Origin: Lachnospiraceae bacterium
GTDB taxonomy: Bacteria; Bacillota; Clostridia; Lachnospirales; Lachnospiraceae
NCBI GenBank assembly: GCA_024695225.1
Contig: JAILIO010000017.1
Location: 1-14,164 of the forward strand
Reading direction: 5' to 3'
Length of the DNA: 14,164 nucleotides
Below the pieces are notes generated by a model. It saw nothing but the letters and a program-made list of their open reading frames with translations, was not told where the DNA came from and did no database searches. The position numbers and the translations under genes are program-made. Shown here one piece after another: positions 12,624 to 14,164 of the stretch (position 1 is the stretch's first letter; each line of letters opens with the position of its first letter).

Positions 12624-12815
12624 ATGGATATAGCAGGATTATCCACAGCTCTCAGCCTTTCAAAGGCCCAGAACGATGTAGGTATTCTTATGCTGTCCAA
12701 GGCACTGGACACCAGTCAGGTGCAGGGTCAGGGCATGGTTGAAATGCTGGACTCTGCTGCAATGGAGAGGTCGGTCAATCCGGCCGTTGGTGGCAGCATA
12801 GATTACCGCGTATGA
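12624..12815 (+). CDS. YjfB family small protein (63 aa), putative motility-associated
   Basis: A short soluble protein of the YjfB family (named putative motility protein, function not established). The opening MDIAGLSTALSLSKAQNDVGILMLSKALDTSQVQGQGMVEML has the family's pattern: MDI start, small-residue helix, D-T-x-x-x-Q-G, then a second helix. The C-terminus ends GSIDYRV, like the family's GxxIDIxV ending. Length is normal (about 60). The start is ATG at 12624 with GGAGGTG 7 nt upstream, a promoter close by and a terminator just after, so it is a single-gene unit. No flagellar or chemotaxis gene is in view, so a link to motility cannot be supported from here. Confidence 0.85.
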   Translation: MDIAGLSTALSLSKAQNDVGILMLSKALDTSQVQGQGMVEMLDSAAMERSVNPAVGGSIDYRV

Positions 12816-12833
12816 GAGCCTGAAAAAGGGTCG

Positions 12834-12872
12834 TACGGCTGTATTCCTTCGGGGGTACAGCCGTATTGTTTT
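12834..12872 (+). terminator. Terminator after the yjfB-like gene
   Basis: A perfect 10-bp stem, TACGGCTGTA (12834-12843) with TACAGCCGTA (12856-12865), encloses a 12-nt loop and is followed by TTGTTTTC. It begins 18 nt after the yjfB-like stop and lies between convergent genes. On the minus strand TTTTT appears 6 nt beyond the stem, so it may also serve the CPBP gene weakly. Confidence 0.85.
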
Positions 12873-12893
12873 CTCACTCTGCGATCGATCTGC

Positions 12894-13997
12894 CTACATT
12901 TCCGTGAGCACTATAACCATCAGGCAGATCACCATCCCCACAATGACAGACGGGGTGACGATCTCAGGTTCCCAGAGAGCCGCAGATCCATAGGGATGAT
13001 CAGTCCTTCCCTGATACCCGGGGACTCCCGGCTGCTGCATCCCCGGATAATGCCCGGTTCCCTGTATAAACGGCGGAAGGTCCGGAGTTCTCCGGGGCCT
13101 GACCCCCGGCTGCAGAGGCATCTGCTGCCTGTACACCACATGGCCCGCAGGGGGAAAGCTTTGCTGCACAACACTTCCCCGCATATCCTGTCTCCTGTTT
13201 TTCGCGCATATATTTCTTATGCACATGAGCACGCACAGCGCCAGCGCCGTGAATACAAGAGAAACTATCATCATTAACGCTATGGACTCCTTCAGCGCAT
13301 CATAATAAGCGGCGCCCTTGAGGCTGTTTAACTCATCACTTTCGACCACATACAGCATGACCGCCTCAATGCTGTTGAAAAGCATATGGCAGACCATGGG
13401 GTAGATCAGGGATCCCGTGATCATGCACAGCATCCCCAGGGCAATTCCCACAAAGAACGCATACAAGGCCTGGTTCAGATTCATGTGCACAAGACCGAAC
13501 AGAAGAGACGAGAGGAAAACCGGTCCAAACCTCCCCGGACGGTCCCTCAGGTAGGACTGGAGGATGACACCTCTGAATACGAACTCCTCCACCGCAGGCC
13601 CGAGTACCCCGATGAGAAAAACCGTCAGCCACACGGGCATGGCTGTGATCTCTTCTTCCATACTCTCTATCGTATTTTCCGTGAACATCATGGATATCAT
13701 ATTGATAAGGGATGTGGCGGGCATGAGCAGGAGCAGATATACAGCGGAAAGCAGCATGATCACAGGTTCCGGCTTTCTTATGGCGGTCTGGGCAGCTATA
13801 TCCATACCTGTATATTTCTGAGCGTTTAAAAGGAAAATAAAAGCAGGGATGATGAACAGCGCTTCCGTGATGAGGTCCAGTGTCACAAAATCAAAGGACA
13901 ATCCGAGCACGATCACTCCAAAGCCGACAAACACTTCAACCCCGAGATATGCCAGGATCGTGGTCAGGAACATCCTGTTTGCATCTATGCTCCTCAC
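12894..13997 (-). CDS. CPBP family intramembrane metalloprotease with Pro/Gln-rich tail (367 aa)
   Basis: A polytopic membrane protein of the CPBP (CAAX protease and bacteriocin-processing, Abi) family. The three motifs are present: EEFVFR (Glu137-Glu138-x3-Arg142), FGLVH (Phe167-His171) and HMLFN (His204-Asn208), so an active site is likely. Several hydrophobic segments span residues 10 to about 262. The unusual part follows: a basic stretch (RNICAKNRRQDMR), then about 70 residues rich in Pro, Gln and Gly (around 278-340), then one more hydrophobic helix at the very end (about 345-364). The start is GTG at 13995-13997, with GGAGG 6 nt upstream. The GTGA overlap with the preceding gene's stop suggests translational coupling to the CvfB-like gene. 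An internal ATG at 13973 is less likely. The substrate is unknown; relatives process prenylated proteins or peptides, or give bacteriocin immunity. Confidence 0.85.
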   Translation of the reverse strand: MRSIDANRMFLTTILAYLGVEVFVGFGVIVLGLSFDFVTLDLITEALFIIPAFIFLLNAQKYTGMDIAAQTAIRKPEPVIMLLSAVYLLLLMPATSLINMISMMFTENTIESMEEEITAMPVWLTVFLIGVLGPAVEEFVFRGVILQSYLRDRPGRFGPVFLSSLLFGLVHMNLNQALYAFFVGIALGMLCMITGSLIYPMVCHMLFNSIEAVMLYVVESDELNSLKGAAYYDALKESIALMMIVSLVFTALALCVLMCIRNICAKNRRQDMRGSVVQQSFPPAGHVVYRQQMPLQPGVRPRRTPDLPPFIQGTGHYPGMQQPGVPGYQGRTDHPYGSAALWEPEIVTPSVIVGMVICLMVIVLTEM

Positions 13998-14164
13998 ATC
14001 TTTCCTCCGTCTTGAAGAACAACGCTGTCCCTGCCGGGGACTACCAGATGTTCTCTGTAGAGCCTGCCCACGGCCCTTTTGAAAGCTGCCTTGCTGAGAC
14101 CAGTCTTTTCCATTATAAGTTCAGGATCTGACTTGTCTCCCACGGGAAGGGTGCCGCCATTGTC
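13994..14164 (-). CDS. cvfB: C-terminus of a CvfB/YitL-like S1 RNA-binding protein (partial)
   Basis: The last 56 residues of a gene that begins beyond the window end. The sequence LPVGDKSDPELIMEKTGLSK, then AAFKRAVGRLYREHLV and a final VVLQDGG, matches the winged-helix end of CvfB proteins, which have S1-type RNA-binding domains followed by this helix-turn-helix-like unit and affect virulence or gene expression in Gram-positives. The stop TGA (13994-13996) overlaps the GTG start of the CPBP gene, indicating an operon. Assignment rests on a short piece, but the K-S-x-P-E and K-A-x-F-K-R-A-x-G-x-L-Y pattern is distinctive. Confidence 0.8.
   Translation of the reverse strand, partial: DNGGTLPVGDKSDPELIMEKTGLSKAAFKRAVGRLYREHLVVPGRDSVVLQDGGKM

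Overview
The window looks like chromosomal DNA from an anaerobic Gram-positive bacterium of the Clostridia, most likely Lachnospiraceae. This is inferred from strong GGAGG ribosome binding sites, near-consensus sigma-A promoters, a YjfB-type small protein, an OhrR/GPx pair and the regulator-ftsE-ftsX-M23-S41 gene order. Almost every gene is on the minus strand. The exceptions are a large lipoprotein esterase (4628-6559) and a small YjfB-family protein (12624-12815).

Region 1 (1-600) holds a decayed 5' remnant of uvrB with a lost start codon, an internal stop and a missing C-terminal 85%, bounded by hairpin terminators. Region 2 (621-3333) is a redox-defence gene cluster read right to left: an OhrR-type peroxide sensor, a glutathione-peroxidase-type thiol peroxidase, a TM1586-type nitroreductase and a small flavodoxin. 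It is driven by a perfect TTGACA-17-TATAAT promoter that overlaps an AT-rich inverted repeat, the likely OhrR operator. The last two genes both end inside short tandem repeats (25 bp x4 and 14 bp x5).

Region 3 (3339-4627) is a ribokinase-like gene bracketed by two same-orientation copies of a palindromic REP-like element (arms GGGACGGGGTTAG / CTAACCCCGTCCC). A third, chimeric copy sits between the peroxidase and nitroreductase genes. Region 4 (4628-6559) encodes a secreted lipoprotein alpha/beta hydrolase resembling subtype B tannases, interrupted by a Gly/Pro/Asn repeat.

Region 5 (6567-12372) is a cell-wall/division block. A PucR/CdaR-type regulator is followed by FtsE, FtsX, a coiled-coil M23 peptidoglycan hydrolase and an S41 C-terminal processing protease; the last three genes are almost contiguous. 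FtsEX probably gates the hydrolase at the division site. The S41 protease carries an unusual cytoplasmic Gly-Tyr-Asn-Ser repeat tail. Region 6 (12373-14164) contains an array of CCGGGAAAATACT-type repeats between divergent promoters, the yjfB-like gene with a terminator, a CPBP intramembrane protease with a Pro/Gln-rich tail, and the 3' end of a CvfB-like S1-domain gene.

I see no CRISPR array, tRNA, rRNA, phage or transposase gene. The most unusual content is the density of short repeats: a dispersed palindromic family, three intergenic tandem arrays and three in-frame low-complexity repeats.
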